A stretch of 35,276 nt of DNA from Spirochaetia bacterium (lineage in GTDB: Bacteria; Spirochaetota; Spirochaetia; Treponematales; Treponemataceae): assembly GCA_900769975.1 (NCBI GenBank), contig CAAGIR010000020.1, positions 1-35,276 of the forward strand, in the 5' to 3' direction. Position 1 is the stretch's first letter. Each line of letters opens with the position of its first letter. A program made the position numbers and the translations under genes. Positions 6,780 through 15,981 of the stretch are shown here, piece by piece. The notes under the pieces were generated by a model. It saw only the letters and a list, made by a program, of their open reading frames with translations, made no database searches and was not told the DNA's origin.

Positions 6780-8207
6780 GTGAAAAAAGTTGCTCTGTGT
6801 GTATTTGCTTTGTGTTTGTTGGGAAAATTGTGTGCTAAAAATAATGAAATTGCAAATATTAAATTTTCTGATTTGAAAAAATCGTACGCGGTAAAGGAAG
6901 ATGGAAAAAAAATTACTTTAAACGGTTATGGAAGTTTTGTTGAATTTGATGTGACGATAAAAAATTCTGCCGAAGGTGTGCTTGTTCTTTCTATTATGAA
7001 TGATTCTGAAAATGCAAGTGGAAATAATAATGCGATTTTAAAAGTGGAATGTGATGGAAATTATTTAAATACGCAGAAAATTTTATATTCAAAGGATTTT
7101 AAGGATGTTTCTGTAAACAGGGTTATTTCGCTGGATAAGGGAACTCATAATTTTAAATTAAGTGCACCAAACGGCGGTTTTACTCTAAACAAGATTTCTT
7201 TTGTTGCGGCTCAGGGGGATATTTTACAGACTATTGCTCATCCTCCTTTGGTTAATCCTAATGCGACAAAAGAAACCAAGCAGTTATATGAATATTTGTG
7301 CAGTTTGCAGGGCAAGGCAATTTTGTCTGGTCAGCAGGTTTTTGATGGAAATATGGAAATTAATGTAATTAATGAAACAACTGGCAAGTATCCTGCTATT
7401 ATGGGAATTGATTTGATTAATTATTCTCCTGCTTTTGTGGAACGCGGTGCTACTGGAAATGTAATTCGTCGTGCTAAAGCGTGGGCTAAACAGGGTGGAA
7501 TAATAAGTTGCTGCTGGCATTGGTGTGCACCGAAAGATTTGATTGATGAAGATAAACTTGAAATGAGATGGTATGACGGATACAGAACAAAAGCAACAAA
7601 ATTTGATTTTTCAAAGGCTATTAAAGATCATTCTAGTGAAGAATATAAATTGATTATTCGTGACATTGATGCGATTGCTGTTCAGCTTAAAGCACTTGCT
7701 GATGCAAATATTCCTGTTCTTTGGCGTCCTTTGCACGAAGCGTCTGGCGGATGGTTTTGGTGGGGTTCAAAAGGCAGTGCAAATTATGTGGAACTTTACA
7801 AAATTTTGTATGAAAGGCTTGTAAATTATCATAAATTGAATAATCTTATATGGGTGTGGAATGCTCAAAGTGATAAATGGTATCCTGGTGATGAATATGT
7901 TGATGTTCTTTCGTATGATACTTATCCTGGAAAAAAGATTTACGGCATTTTTAATTCTGAATTGCAGATGATTCAGTCTGTTACTTCTAAAGCGAAACTT
8001 TGTGCTCTTTCTGAAAATGGTCCTCTTCCTGATGTAAATAAACTTTCCCAGATTAACGGCTTGTGGTCGTGGTTTTGTACATGGAATGGTGAATTTGTAA
8101 TTGATAGAAACGGTAACTTTAGTGAAGAATATACAGATTTAAAGTCTTTCAAGAGTTTTTATAATAATGATTATTTGATTACAAGAGATGAAATTAAACT
8201 GCCGTAA
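6780..8207 (+). CDS. Secreted GH26 beta-mannanase with N-terminal CBM35-like domain
   Basis: GH26 endo-mannanases cut beta-1,4-mannan backbones. The 475-residue protein starts at a GTG (6780), supported by GGAGG 7 nt upstream and a signal peptide, KKVALCVFALCLLGKLCA. Residues about 25-145 form a beta-rich module (GYGSFVEFDVTI ... GTHNFKLSAPNGG) like CBM35/CBM6. The GH26 barrel follows, with the acid/base Glu near E320 in WRPLHEASGGWFWWG and the nucleophile near E412 in CALSENGPLPD. It ends directly at the next gene, an SGNH esterase whose first ATG abuts the stop codon, so the two are an operon. It probably releases acetylated mannooligosaccharides outside the membrane. Confidence 0.92.
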   Translation: MKKVALCVFALCLLGKLCAKNNEIANIKFSDLKKSYAVKEDGKKITLNGYGSFVEFDVTIKNSAEGVLVLSIMNDSENASGNNNAILKVECDGNYLNTQKILYSKDFKDVSVNRVISLDKGTHNFKLSAPNGGFTLNKISFVAAQGDILQTIAHPPLVNPNATKETKQLYEYLCSLQGKAILSGQQVFDGNMEINVINETTGKYPAIMGIDLINYSPAFVERGATGNVIRRAKAWAKQGGIISCCWHWCAPKDLIDEDKLEMRWYDGYRTKATKFDFSKAIKDHSSEEYKLIIRDIDAIAVQLKALADANIPVLWRPLHEASGGWFWWGSKGSANYVELYKILYERLVNYHKLNNLIWVWNAQSDKWYPGDEYVDVLSYDTYPGKKIYGIFNSELQMIQSVTSKAKLCALSENGPLPDVNKLSQINGLWSWFCTWNGEFVIDRNGNFSEEYTDLKSFKSFYNNDYLITRDEIKLP

Positions 8208-8240
8208 ATGATGAATAACAAAAAAGAGGTTGAAAAGATT

Positions 8241-9446
8241 ATGAAAAAAAATTGTTTGTTTTTGTGTGTTTTGATGGCATCACTTTCATTTTGTGCTGCT
8301 AAAGAGGTGAATTATATGGAAGAAAAAAGCGAAGTGCGTATTCAGAATGTTCTTGCAAAAATAAGAAGAGGAGAAGATGTAACTGTTGCTGTGCTGGGCG
8401 GTTCCATCACGACGGGTTATAATTCAAATCCGCTTGAAAAAAACAGCTGGGCTGCAAAAACTGGCGAATGGTTTAAAAATCTGGCGGCAAAGAATAAATG
8501 TAAGCTTACTTTTTTAAATGAAGGTGTAAGCGGTACCGATTCTGCTTTTGCTGCGGCTCGTGTAAAAGATCATATCATCAATCATAATGTAGATTTAGTT
8601 ATTCTGGAATTTAGCGTTAATGATTTGTGGCTTGCTCCTTCTGTGCGAAACAGAACTTATGAAGGCGTTATCCGTCAGATTATGAATAATAGTGAAACGG
8701 CGGTTCTTGCTTTGTTTTTGAATACAAAAGAAAACGGACTTCCAGGGCAGCAGAATGAACAGCAAAAAATTACTGATTATTATCATATTCCTTTTGTCAG
8801 CTGGAAAGATTGTGTTTTGCAGGGTGGAACTGACATTTCTGCTTTTGACAGTTTTTATGATGGTGCAGAAACTGTTCATCCGAATAATGCTGGTCATGCA
8901 AGCATCGCAAAGTATGTTATTAATACGTTACAAGGGTATTGGAATAATCTTCCTTCTGATAAAAAAATCGAAAAACCTGTAAAAAAACTTCCTGCACCGT
9001 TCATTGACAACTCTTATGAATTTGTGGAATATTATCATAAAGATAATTTAAAACCAGTTCAAAATGATGGTTGGAAAGAAGGTACATCTCGTCACGATGA
9101 CTGGGTAAAACGTGGAAATGTTCGGGAAGGCTGGCAGACTGATAAAGCGGGTGGAGAAATAACTTTTGAAGTGGAAGGCTCTGTTATTGGTGTAACTTAT
9201 TGCGAAAGCGATGGTTTTAGAAATGCAATGGCATGGGTTACTGCTCCAGATGGAATAGAGTCTGAAAAAATTCCTTTGCAATGCTATGTTTCTTATAGAA
9301 ACGGTTATTATGGCTGGGCTTATAAAGAACTTGTAAAAGGTGATAAAGTTCAAAAGTACACTGTCCATATTATGTGTACAAAAAGAGCCGCAGCAGATAG
9401 AAATGGTAAATTCTGCAATATTACGGGAATTCTTGCTGGCAAATAG
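8241..9446 (+). CDS. Secreted SGNH esterase, CE17-like mannan acetylesterase
   Basis: The protein starts with a signal peptide (MKKNCLFLCVLMASLSFCAA), then an SGNH hydrolase. Block I is VLGGSITTGYN (Ser about 55), then GVSGTDSAFAAARV, EFSVNDLW and the His block ETVHPNNAGHA. A C-terminal beta-rich domain of about 120 residues (EITFEVEGSVIGVTYCES onward) resembles a CBM. SGNH plus C-terminal CBM is the architecture described for CE17 mannan 2-O-acetylesterases. I start at 8241 because the signal peptide begins there and GAGG lies about 11 nt upstream; an in-frame ATG at 8208 abuts the GH26 stop. Co-transcribed with the mannanase. SGNH membership is sure; CE17 is inferred. Confidence 0.75.
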   Translation: MKKNCLFLCVLMASLSFCAAKEVNYMEEKSEVRIQNVLAKIRRGEDVTVAVLGGSITTGYNSNPLEKNSWAAKTGEWFKNLAAKNKCKLTFLNEGVSGTDSAFAAARVKDHIINHNVDLVILEFSVNDLWLAPSVRNRTYEGVIRQIMNNSETAVLALFLNTKENGLPGQQNEQQKITDYYHIPFVSWKDCVLQGGTDISAFDSFYDGAETVHPNNAGHASIAKYVINTLQGYWNNLPSDKKIEKPVKKLPAPFIDNSYEFVEYYHKDNLKPVQNDGWKEGTSRHDDWVKRGNVREGWQTDKAGGEITFEVEGSVIGVTYCESDGFRNAMAWVTAPDGIESEKIPLQCYVSYRNGYYGWAYKELVKGDKVQKYTVHIMCTKRAAADRNGKFCNITGILAGK

Positions 9447-9489
9447 GCATTTTATTTTCCGTTTTTGATATTGTTATGGGAGAAAAAAA

Positions 9490-9906
9490 ATGGATAATAG
9501 ACCTCAACAGTCACAAATAAATGAAGCGGTTTCAATTATTGACAGATTAATTCCGCTTGTGAACGATGCTGAACGAAATCTGTCTAGTGCGAGAAACTGG
9601 GGGTTTCTGGATGTATTGGGTGGCGGTTTTATTGTTGATTTAATTAAACATTCAAAATTGAATAATGCTTCAAATTCTATGGAACAGGTTAATTATTTAA
9701 TGCAGAATTTGCAGAGGATTCTGGGTTCCATAAACACAAATGATTATTCTATGAATGTGGGAAATTTTGTGTCGCTGGCCGATTTTCTTTTTGATGGTGT
9801 TATTGCCGATATCTACATGACAAGTAAAATTATGAGCAGCCTTGATGAAGTTCGAAAGCTTAAAAACAAACTTTTTGAACTTCGAAACAGGCTCACCAGT
9901 ATGTAA
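9490..9906 (+). CDS. Uncharacterised helical protein, 138 residues
   Basis: I do not recognise a named function. The protein is small, soluble and mostly helical, with leucine-spaced stretches at both ends (SIIDRLIPLVNDAERNL and LDEVRKLKNKLFELRNRL) that may form a helical bundle or coiled coil. The central segment ARNWGFLDVLGGGFIVDLIK is glycine-rich and distinctive, and would be the best search signature. There is no signal peptide or obvious transmembrane segment. A ribosome binding site, GGGAG, precedes the ATG by about 7 nt. It follows the CE17-like gene by 43 bp and could be read through, but nothing links it to mannan use. Coding status is good because of the ribosome binding site, length and non-random composition. 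Confidence 0.7.
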   Translation: MDNRPQQSQINEAVSIIDRLIPLVNDAERNLSSARNWGFLDVLGGGFIVDLIKHSKLNNASNSMEQVNYLMQNLQRILGSINTNDYSMNVGNFVSLADFLFDGVIADIYMTSKIMSSLDEVRKLKNKLFELRNRLTSM

Positions 9907-9965
9907 AATTTTAATTATCCGAAAATGAATTTATCCCCGTGAGATTTATCCCCGCGGAGGATTTT

Positions 9966-11477
9966 TCAGCTGTAAATGTTGTTGTATAAACTTTCCAGTT
10001 TTGGACGGCATGAAATGAAAATTTTTCCGAGTGCAGGGTCGAAATGACTTCCAAGTGATTCATTTATGATGGAAAATGCTTTATCGTAAGAAAAAACTTC
10101 TTTATAACAGCGTTTGCTTACAAGTGCGTCAAAAACATCGGCCAATGCCATTATTCGGGCTTCCAATGGAATGTTTTCGCCTGAAAGATTTTGCGGATAT
10201 CCCTGACCGTTATATTTTTCATGATGATAATGCGCAACATTTATGGCAATTTTCTTAAAATCTTTATCATCGACTTCTGCCAGAACATTTTCTATAATTC
10301 TGGCTCCTTCTTCTGAATGTTTTTTCATTTTGTTGTATTCTTCGTCTGTAAATTTTCCTGGTTTACGCAAGATAGAGTCATCAACGGCAATTTTTCCTAA
10401 ATCATGCATTGGGGCTGCTTTTATCAGGTTTGCACAAAAAGAAGGGGAAAGGTTTTTATATTCATCTTCTTTGATTAATTCCTGAACAAACAGTTTTACA
10501 CATTCGCTTGTACGTTTGATGTGTCCGCCTGTACTGTTATCCCTGCTTTCGACCATTGCAGCCATGCCTGTGATAATCGAATTTTGAATCTGATAAATTT
10601 TTTGCGTTTTTTCTTTTATGGAAGAAGACATTTCATTAAAAGTATCTGCCAAAAGTCCGAATGAATCGTTTGTGATAATCTGAACTTTTGCATCGAAATC
10701 ACCATTTTTGATTTGCTCTGCGTTTTTTTGCAGTTTTTTAAGGGGACAGTCAAAATAATCAGAAAAAATAACAAAAATTAACATTCCTGAAAGTACGATG
10801 ATGGCAGAGGTAATAAAGAAATTTTTGTCTAACTCAATTTTATTGTTCATAATTAATGTAACTAACGTTGAAAATAGATATGCAATAGGAAAAAGAACAA
10901 CAGAAATGTAAAGTATAAGGAATAAGAATTTTACCGATGGAGTGATTGTTTTTTTTATTTTGTGAAGATTTCCATTTGGATAAAACGTTGGCAAAAATTT
11001 GTTACGATGGAATGAATCCATTATAAAATATGAAAGTGAAAAACTGAATAATGATTCTAGAAAGATGTACATAAGCGAGGTAAGAAAAATAGGTGTAATA
11101 CAAATATCGTAGTTGGACACGTATTTTGCAATAAAAAGGATTGTCACTTCGGTAAAAAGATAAACAATCCAGCCTGTAATGCCGAGTAAAGAAAAGGCGA
11201 TTGGCAGATTTACAAAACGACTGTGAAAATTGGTAGAATTAAATCCTCTTGCATAAAAAAAACATAATAAACCTGGAATAGTAAAAGTTAAAACTGTTAT
11301 AAGATTTGTGACTTTCGAATATTCGTTTAAGTAAATTATCCAGTTAGTTTGATAAAAAGCTTCAAGAGCTGGTGTAGAAAAACTCATAGGAATGATTGCT
11401 GCTAAAAAGTTTGAAAGGGCTGTTATCATTCCGTAAGCAAAAGTAATTAAGGATGATGTTTTTGTTGTTAATTGCAT
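9966..11477 (-). CDS. Membrane HD-GYP cyclic-di-GMP phosphodiesterase
   Basis: HD-GYP domains hydrolyse cyclic di-GMP. The 503-residue protein has a multi-pass membrane part (about 6-7 segments, residues 1-245). A HAMP-like linker follows (DCPLKKLQKNAEQIKNGDFD, about 245-290), then a C-terminal HD-GYP domain. The catalytic signatures are intact: HDLGKIAVDD, HHEKYNGQGYP (the GYP) and LADVFDALVSKR. The sensory membrane part has no recognisable ligand domain. It lacks a clear ribosome binding site; the predicted transcript begins about 4 nt before the ATG. A GGDEF protein at 18091 is encoded in the same window and would make the opposing activity. The domain call is very secure; the signal is unknown. 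Confidence 0.92.
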   Translation of the reverse strand: MQLTTKTSSLITFAYGMITALSNFLAAIIPMSFSTPALEAFYQTNWIIYLNEYSKVTNLITVLTFTIPGLLCFFYARGFNSTNFHSRFVNLPIAFSLLGITGWIVYLFTEVTILFIAKYVSNYDICITPIFLTSLMYIFLESLFSFSLSYFIMDSFHRNKFLPTFYPNGNLHKIKKTITPSVKFLFLILYISVVLFPIAYLFSTLVTLIMNNKIELDKNFFITSAIIVLSGMLIFVIFSDYFDCPLKKLQKNAEQIKNGDFDAKVQIITNDSFGLLADTFNEMSSSIKEKTQKIYQIQNSIITGMAAMVESRDNSTGGHIKRTSECVKLFVQELIKEDEYKNLSPSFCANLIKAAPMHDLGKIAVDDSILRKPGKFTDEEYNKMKKHSEEGARIIENVLAEVDDKDFKKIAINVAHYHHEKYNGQGYPQNLSGENIPLEARIMALADVFDALVSKRCYKEVFSYDKAFSIINESLGSHFDPALGKIFISCRPKLESLYNNIYS

Positions 11478-11487
11478 AATGATATTT

Positions 11488-11516
11488 ATTATATAGAAGA
11501 AAAATCATAAACGCAA
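11488..11516 (-). promoter_or_regulatory. Promoter of the HD-GYP gene
   Basis: On the minus strand TTGCGT (11511-11516) and TATAAT (11488-11493) are 17 nt apart. The -10 lies 10 nt from the ATG, so the 5' leader would be only about 4 nt. Confidence 0.65.
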
Positions 11517-11601
11517 TGAAAAATTATGCGAAATGTTTTTATACGTTCCAAATGTTTAACTCATCTTATTGTTTATACTTTTTTTATTTTTGTTTAAATG
11601 C

Positions 11602-11607
11602 TACAAT
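11602..11607 (+). promoter_or_regulatory. Extended -10 box of the alpha/beta-hydrolase gene
   Basis: TGC-TACAAT ends 7 nt before the ATG at 11615, implying transcription starts at or beside the start codon. No good -35 is visible, which the extended -10 may compensate for. Confidence 0.45.
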
Positions 11608-11614
11608 GAGATTT

Positions 11615-12523
11615 ATGAAAAAAATTATGGACACTAAACAAAAAAGACTACAATGGCGAAAAGTTCTTTTATTTATGATGATTTTTTTGAATGTGGCAAA
11701 TCTTTTTGCACAAGACGAAACTATTTATATATGGAAAAATGTCAAAGGAATGAAAAGCCAACCGTCTGTCATGTTTATGCATAAAGCAAAAAATACCGAT
11801 TCAAAAAAAACACCTGCTGTCATAATTTGTCCTGGAGGAAGTTATCATCATCTTGGTTTATATAACGAAGGATATTGTTCTTCTAAATGGTTTTCAGAAA
11901 ATGGAATTACAGCCTTTATGTTAAAATATCGTACAAATGAAAGTTTTTATAATCATCCAGCGATGCTTCAGGACGTTCAAAGGGCAATCCAGCTTGTTCG
12001 TGAAAATGCAGAACTATATGGCATAGACGACGCAAAAGTTGGTGTAATCGGATATTCAGCTGGCGGACACCTGGCTGCAATGGCAGGAGAATTTTTTGAA
12101 ACGCATAACGAACTTGAAAAAATCGGAATAAAAACGAATGTAAGTTTACGCCCAGATTTTGTAATGCCAATATATCCCGTTGTTTCTATGCAGGATGATA
12201 TTGCCCATCGTTGGTCGCGAAAAAGCCTTCTGGGAAAAAATCAATCGCAATCAAGAAAAGATGAATTTTCGCTTGAACTTAACGTACCATATAACATGCC
12301 ACCGACATACATTGTCGTAGCAAAAGATGATCCAGTGGTGATTTATGAAAATTCTATAAAACTTTACAACGCCCTGCAAGAAAAAAACATCCCAAACTGC
12401 CAGATTGCCGTTTATGAATGGGGCAAACATGGCTTTGGAATGGTTGATAATGACTTTATGAAAGCATTTCACTGGAACGAAGAACTTAAAAAATGGCTCA
12501 TTCAAATTGGCATTTTGGAATAA
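11615..12523 (+). CDS. Secreted alpha/beta-hydrolase, carbohydrate acetylesterase-like
   Basis: The protein (about 302 residues) has an N-terminal hydrophobic signal (VLLFMMIFLNVANLFAQ) and an alpha/beta-hydrolase fold. The oxyanion motif is IICPGGSYHHLG, the nucleophile elbow is GYSAGGH, the Asp lies in VVAKDDPVV and the His in EWGKHGFG. This set is typical of acetylesterases often annotated as xylanase-associated esterases (Axe/BD-FAE-like). The start is uncertain: ATGs at 11606, 11615 and 11636 are in frame and none has a ribosome binding site. I choose 11615 because the -10 box sits 7 nt upstream. It is convergent with lon, with an 8-nt gap. It could be a third deacetylase for plant glycans; the substrate is inferred. 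Confidence 0.75.
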   Translation: MKKIMDTKQKRLQWRKVLLFMMIFLNVANLFAQDETIYIWKNVKGMKSQPSVMFMHKAKNTDSKKTPAVIICPGGSYHHLGLYNEGYCSSKWFSENGITAFMLKYRTNESFYNHPAMLQDVQRAIQLVRENAELYGIDDAKVGVIGYSAGGHLAAMAGEFFETHNELEKIGIKTNVSLRPDFVMPIYPVVSMQDDIAHRWSRKSLLGKNQSQSRKDEFSLELNVPYNMPPTYIVVAKDDPVVIYENSIKLYNALQEKNIPNCQIAVYEWGKHGFGMVDNDFMKAFHWNEELKKWLIQIGILE

Positions 12524-12531
12524 ACAATAAT

Positions 12532-14931
12532 TCAAACTCCCAGTGCCAGTTTTAGTACTTCCAGAACATTTGAAACAGGCACAAAGTTAATTCCAGCTTT
12601 GACATTTTCTGGAATATCTTCCAAATCACGTTCATTTGCTTTTGGGATAATGATAGTTTTAATTTTGTTGCGTTTTGCGGCAACTGTTTTTTCCCTAAGT
12701 CCGCCAATAGGAAGCACCTGCCCTGTCAAAGAAAGCTCGCCAGTCATTGCAAGATTCGGTTTAATTTTTTTATTGAGGAAAAGTGACACAAAAGTTGTTG
12801 CCATTGTAATTCCTGCACTAGGACCGTCTTTTGGGGTAGCACCTTCTGGAATATGAAGATGAACAATATTTTCATCAAACCATTTTGATTTTTTTGAACC
12901 TCTATCAAGCACAAATTTTCTCGCCCAGTTAAAGGCAATCTGACTTGATTCTTTCATAACATCGCCCATTTGACCAGTAAGGATAAGTCCGCCTTTTCCA
13001 CTGAACGAAGTTGATTCAATCAAAAGTGTATCGCCACCCATGCTTGTCCAGGCCAGTCCGATTGCTGTTCCAGGAATTGCAGCCACTTTTATCTGACTTT
13101 CATCAAAAACAGGTTTTCCTAGATATTTAAATAAATCTTCTTCCTGAATTGTAATTTGTACAGTTGAAGCAGTTTCAGTTTGTACCGTATTTTCTGGAAC
13201 ATCCTCTTTTGAATACATAAATTCCGTAACAATTTTTCTGTGAATTTTATCCAGACATTTTTCAAAATTACGAACACCAGATTCGCGGGCGTATTCCTGT
13301 GCAATTTTTAAGATTGAACCTTTTGTATATTTTACCTGATTCTTTTTTAATCCGTTTTTTTCCAGATTTTTTGGAATCAAATATTTTTTTGCAATTTCAA
13401 TTTTTTCCTGATCAATATATCCGCTTAACTGTATAATTTCTGCCCTGTCCAAAAGAGGAGTAGGAATTGTATCAATACTGTTTGCCGTCAAAATAAAGAA
13501 GACGTTCGATACATCAAAAGGCAAATCAAGATAATTATCTCGGAAAGAAACATTCTGCTCAGGGTCTAAAACTTCAAGCAATGCCGCAGCAGGATCTCCG
13601 TTATGACTGGCTCCCATTTTATCAATTTCGTCAATCATAAAAACAGGCGATTTAGATTTTGTGATTTTCAATCCCTGAATAATTTTTCCAGGCATAGCAC
13701 CGATGTAAGTTCTGCGGTGACCTTTAATTTCGGCTTCATCTCGCATTCCACCAACACTAAACCTGTAAAAAGGCTTATTCATTGCATTTGCAATAGATTT
13801 TCCCACAGAAGTTTTACCCACTCCAGGAGGTCCCACCAAAAGGAGAATAGAACCTTTACAGTCACCTTTCATTTTGCGAACAGCAAGGAATTCCACAATT
13901 CGTTTTTTTACATCTTCAAGGCCAAAATGATCATCTTCCAGAATTTTTTTAGCACGATTTAAATCATAATCATTTACAGATTCTTCTTTCCAAGGAAGCG
14001 TACAAACCAATTCCAAAAAATTTCGTGTTCCTATATATTCAGAAGAATTTGGATCCATAAGGCGGAATTTTTCCAGTTCACTTTCCAAAGTTTCTTTAAT
14101 TTCACCATCAAATGCAAGTTCTTCAATTTTTTTCTTAAATTTCTGATAGTCAGTTGCATTTCCTTCTGATGTTTCGCCAAGTTCTTCCTGAATGGAACGC
14201 ATTTCTTCACGCAAAAAACTTTCACGCTGATTTTTTTCGATACGTTCATTTAATTCTTTCTGAATACGTTTTTGAACCCGCAAAAGTTCCTGTTCTTTTT
14301 TTATAAATACAAGAACCTGTTCCATTCTTTCACGCACATTAACAGTTTCAAGAATTTTTTGCTGTTCATCTTTTTCTACATTTAGGATAGATGCAATAAA
14401 ATCGGCAATTTTTCCAGGATTGTCGATGTTCACCATATTAAGCCGCATTTCTTCGGAAAACAAAGGATTATTCTGGCTTACTTCCTTCATTTCACTTATG
14501 AGCGCTCTTGTCAATGCTTTTACTTCAAAAGTATCTGCTTCTTCATCTTCCAGATAATCGACCGCCGCCGCCATAGGTGCAGCCTGATGAAGTGTTCTGC
14601 GGATTTTAAAACGTTTTTGTGTAGAAATAAAAATATTAATTCCGCTGTCAGGCAAATTTACTTTTTTTATAATTCTTGCAACCGTACCAACTTTGTACAA
14701 ATCGGCTACAGTAGGATTTTCCGTTGCATTTTTTAAAAGAACAATTCCTATAAATCCGTCTTTTTCGCAAGATTCTTCTATTATTTTAACATCTTCAGGA
14801 GTGTCTATCATCAGTGGAGTAAAAATTCCTGGAAAAATGGGTCTGCTTGTAAGTGGAATTAAAGTTAATTTGTTTGGTAATAAATTCTCTGTTGATACAA
14901 TTAAATTTTCATTATTATTCTGTTCTGTCAT
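12532..14931 (-). CDS. lon: ATP-dependent Lon protease
   Basis: Lon is a cytoplasmic AAA+ protease that degrades misfolded and regulatory proteins. The 799-residue protein has the full bacterial LonA layout. The N-terminal LAN domain (about 20-210) comes first, then a coiled-coil stretch rich in KEQELLRVQKRIQKELNER. The ATPase domain has Walker A GPPGVGKTSVGK and Walker B VFMIDEIDKMG. The C-terminal protease domain has the catalytic Ser in PKDGPSAGITMA and Lys in GGLREKTVAAKR. No ribosome binding site precedes the ATG. Instead a promoter with a 17-nt spacer places the start of transcription on the ATG, suggesting a leaderless mRNA. The -35 box overlaps the end of the upstream lacI-type gene. 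Confidence 0.97.
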   Translation of the reverse strand: MTEQNNNENLIVSTENLLPNKLTLIPLTSRPIFPGIFTPLMIDTPEDVKIIEESCEKDGFIGIVLLKNATENPTVADLYKVGTVARIIKKVNLPDSGINIFISTQKRFKIRRTLHQAAPMAAAVDYLEDEEADTFEVKALTRALISEMKEVSQNNPLFSEEMRLNMVNIDNPGKIADFIASILNVEKDEQQKILETVNVRERMEQVLVFIKKEQELLRVQKRIQKELNERIEKNQRESFLREEMRSIQEELGETSEGNATDYQKFKKKIEELAFDGEIKETLESELEKFRLMDPNSSEYIGTRNFLELVCTLPWKEESVNDYDLNRAKKILEDDHFGLEDVKKRIVEFLAVRKMKGDCKGSILLLVGPPGVGKTSVGKSIANAMNKPFYRFSVGGMRDEAEIKGHRRTYIGAMPGKIIQGLKITKSKSPVFMIDEIDKMGASHNGDPAAALLEVLDPEQNVSFRDNYLDLPFDVSNVFFILTANSIDTIPTPLLDRAEIIQLSGYIDQEKIEIAKKYLIPKNLEKNGLKKNQVKYTKGSILKIAQEYARESGVRNFEKCLDKIHRKIVTEFMYSKEDVPENTVQTETASTVQITIQEEDLFKYLGKPVFDESQIKVAAIPGTAIGLAWTSMGGDTLLIESTSFSGKGGLILTGQMGDVMKESSQIAFNWARKFVLDRGSKKSKWFDENIVHLHIPEGATPKDGPSAGITMATTFVSLFLNKKIKPNLAMTGELSLTGQVLPIGGLREKTVAAKRNKIKTIIIPKANERDLEDIPENVKAGINFVPVSNVLEVLKLALGV

Positions 14932-14937
14932 ATCTTA

Positions 14938-14966
14938 AATATAATAAAGCAGAACAGATTAGTCAA
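14938..14966 (-). promoter_or_regulatory. Promoter of lon, overlapping the lacI stop codon
   Basis: On the minus strand TTGACT (14961-14966) and TATATT (14938-14943) are 17 nt apart. Exactly 6 nt separate the -10 from the ATG, so position +1 would be the A of the start codon. The -35 box includes the last two codons of the regulator gene. Confidence 0.65.
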
Positions 14967-15975
14967 TTTTTTTTATAGAATCACGAATAATGATTTCTCC
15001 ACTCACCAGATGACGTCCTTTTATATATGGAAGCCCCGAAATTTTGCTGATTAACAAATCGGCAGCAGTTTTTGCAGTATCTTCTGGTTTTATGTAGACA
15101 GTTGTAAGGCCTATATTAATTTTTCCGCTTGATACATAATTATCAAAACCAGCAACAGAAATATCTTGAGGGACGCTCAATCCCATTTGTTCTAACTGCA
15201 CAATTAACGAGGCGGCAGTTTCATCACAATTGCAGATAAAGGCAGTCGGAAGTTTTTTTGGAAGCGGAATTGTAATCATTTTGCTTTGTTCTTCACGATC
15301 TGGAATTATATCTTCAAAACTTGTATTAATGGAATGTTCATACATTGCTTTTTGAAATCCCATATATCTGTCCTGAATAGAAGTAGTTGCAGAAAAAGTT
15401 CCCACAAATCTTATATCTTTATGACCTTGTGAAATAACGTAATTCGTAAGCATATATGAACAGTAATAATCATCGTTTGAAACACTGTCAAAATTTGTCT
15501 TTTTTGTATAAAAATCAAGCAGGATAAAATTTTTGAACTGTTCCTCAATTACCGTCAGATAACTTGTTTTTGTTTGACCCAGAATTATAAGTCCGTCAAT
15601 TTTTTTATCCAATACCATACGAGGTATATTGTTTTGTTTTTCATCTTCGTCTGTAAGCAATTCCATTATGCTGTAATAATTTCTGCTTAAAAGTTCTTTT
15701 GAAAGATAGTTAAAAAGATACCAGTAATACGAAAAATCTCTGGAAAAGAATCTTGAAGGTATTAAAATGCCGATATTTCCCGTTTTACTGCCTGCAAGTG
15801 TGTTCTGTGTCTGCTGTTTTGTCTTGTAACCCATTGATTCTGCAAGCGTTTTAATTTCGTTTCGAAGTTCATCACTCACACCGTCTTTATTTGTAAGTGC
15901 TTTTGATATAGTAACTGAACTAACTCCAAGTTTTTCCGCAATATCTGTTAATCTTACTTTCTTTTTCTTTTCCAT
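14959..15975 (-). CDS. LacI-family transcriptional regulator
   Basis: LacI-family repressors bind palindromic operators and usually respond to sugars. The 338-residue protein starts with the canonical helix-turn-helix, VRLTDIAEKLGVSSVTISKA (about 7-26), and a hinge helix region. A periplasmic-binding-protein-like sensor domain follows from about residue 65 to the end (GNIGILIPSRFF, DGLIILGQ, NDDYYCSYMLTNY, PTAFICNCDETA, ISVAGFDN). The start has no ribosome binding site; the promoter places +1 on the ATG. A perfect 15-bp palindrome lies between its own -35 and -10, which strongly suggests autorepression. Its operator resembles the ACTTAA sites before the mannan genes and the ABC operon, so it may control them. 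The effector is unknown. Confidence 0.9.
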   Translation of the reverse strand: MEKKKKVRLTDIAEKLGVSSVTISKALTNKDGVSDELRNEIKTLAESMGYKTKQQTQNTLAGSKTGNIGILIPSRFFSRDFSYYWYLFNYLSKELLSRNYYSIMELLTDEDEKQNNIPRMVLDKKIDGLIILGQTKTSYLTVIEEQFKNFILLDFYTKKTNFDSVSNDDYYCSYMLTNYVISQGHKDIRFVGTFSATTSIQDRYMGFQKAMYEHSINTSFEDIIPDREEQSKMITIPLPKKLPTAFICNCDETAASLIVQLEQMGLSVPQDISVAGFDNYVSSGKINIGLTTVYIKPEDTAKTAADLLISKISGLPYIKGRHLVSGEIIIRDSIKKID

Positions 15976-15981
15976 AATTAA

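Noticed and set aside
11516..11614. N-terminal extension of the alpha/beta-hydrolase from the ATG at 11516
   Set aside because: The added residues are Phe/Tyr/Cys-rich and unlike a signal peptide, and the -10 box at 11602 would lie inside the gene.
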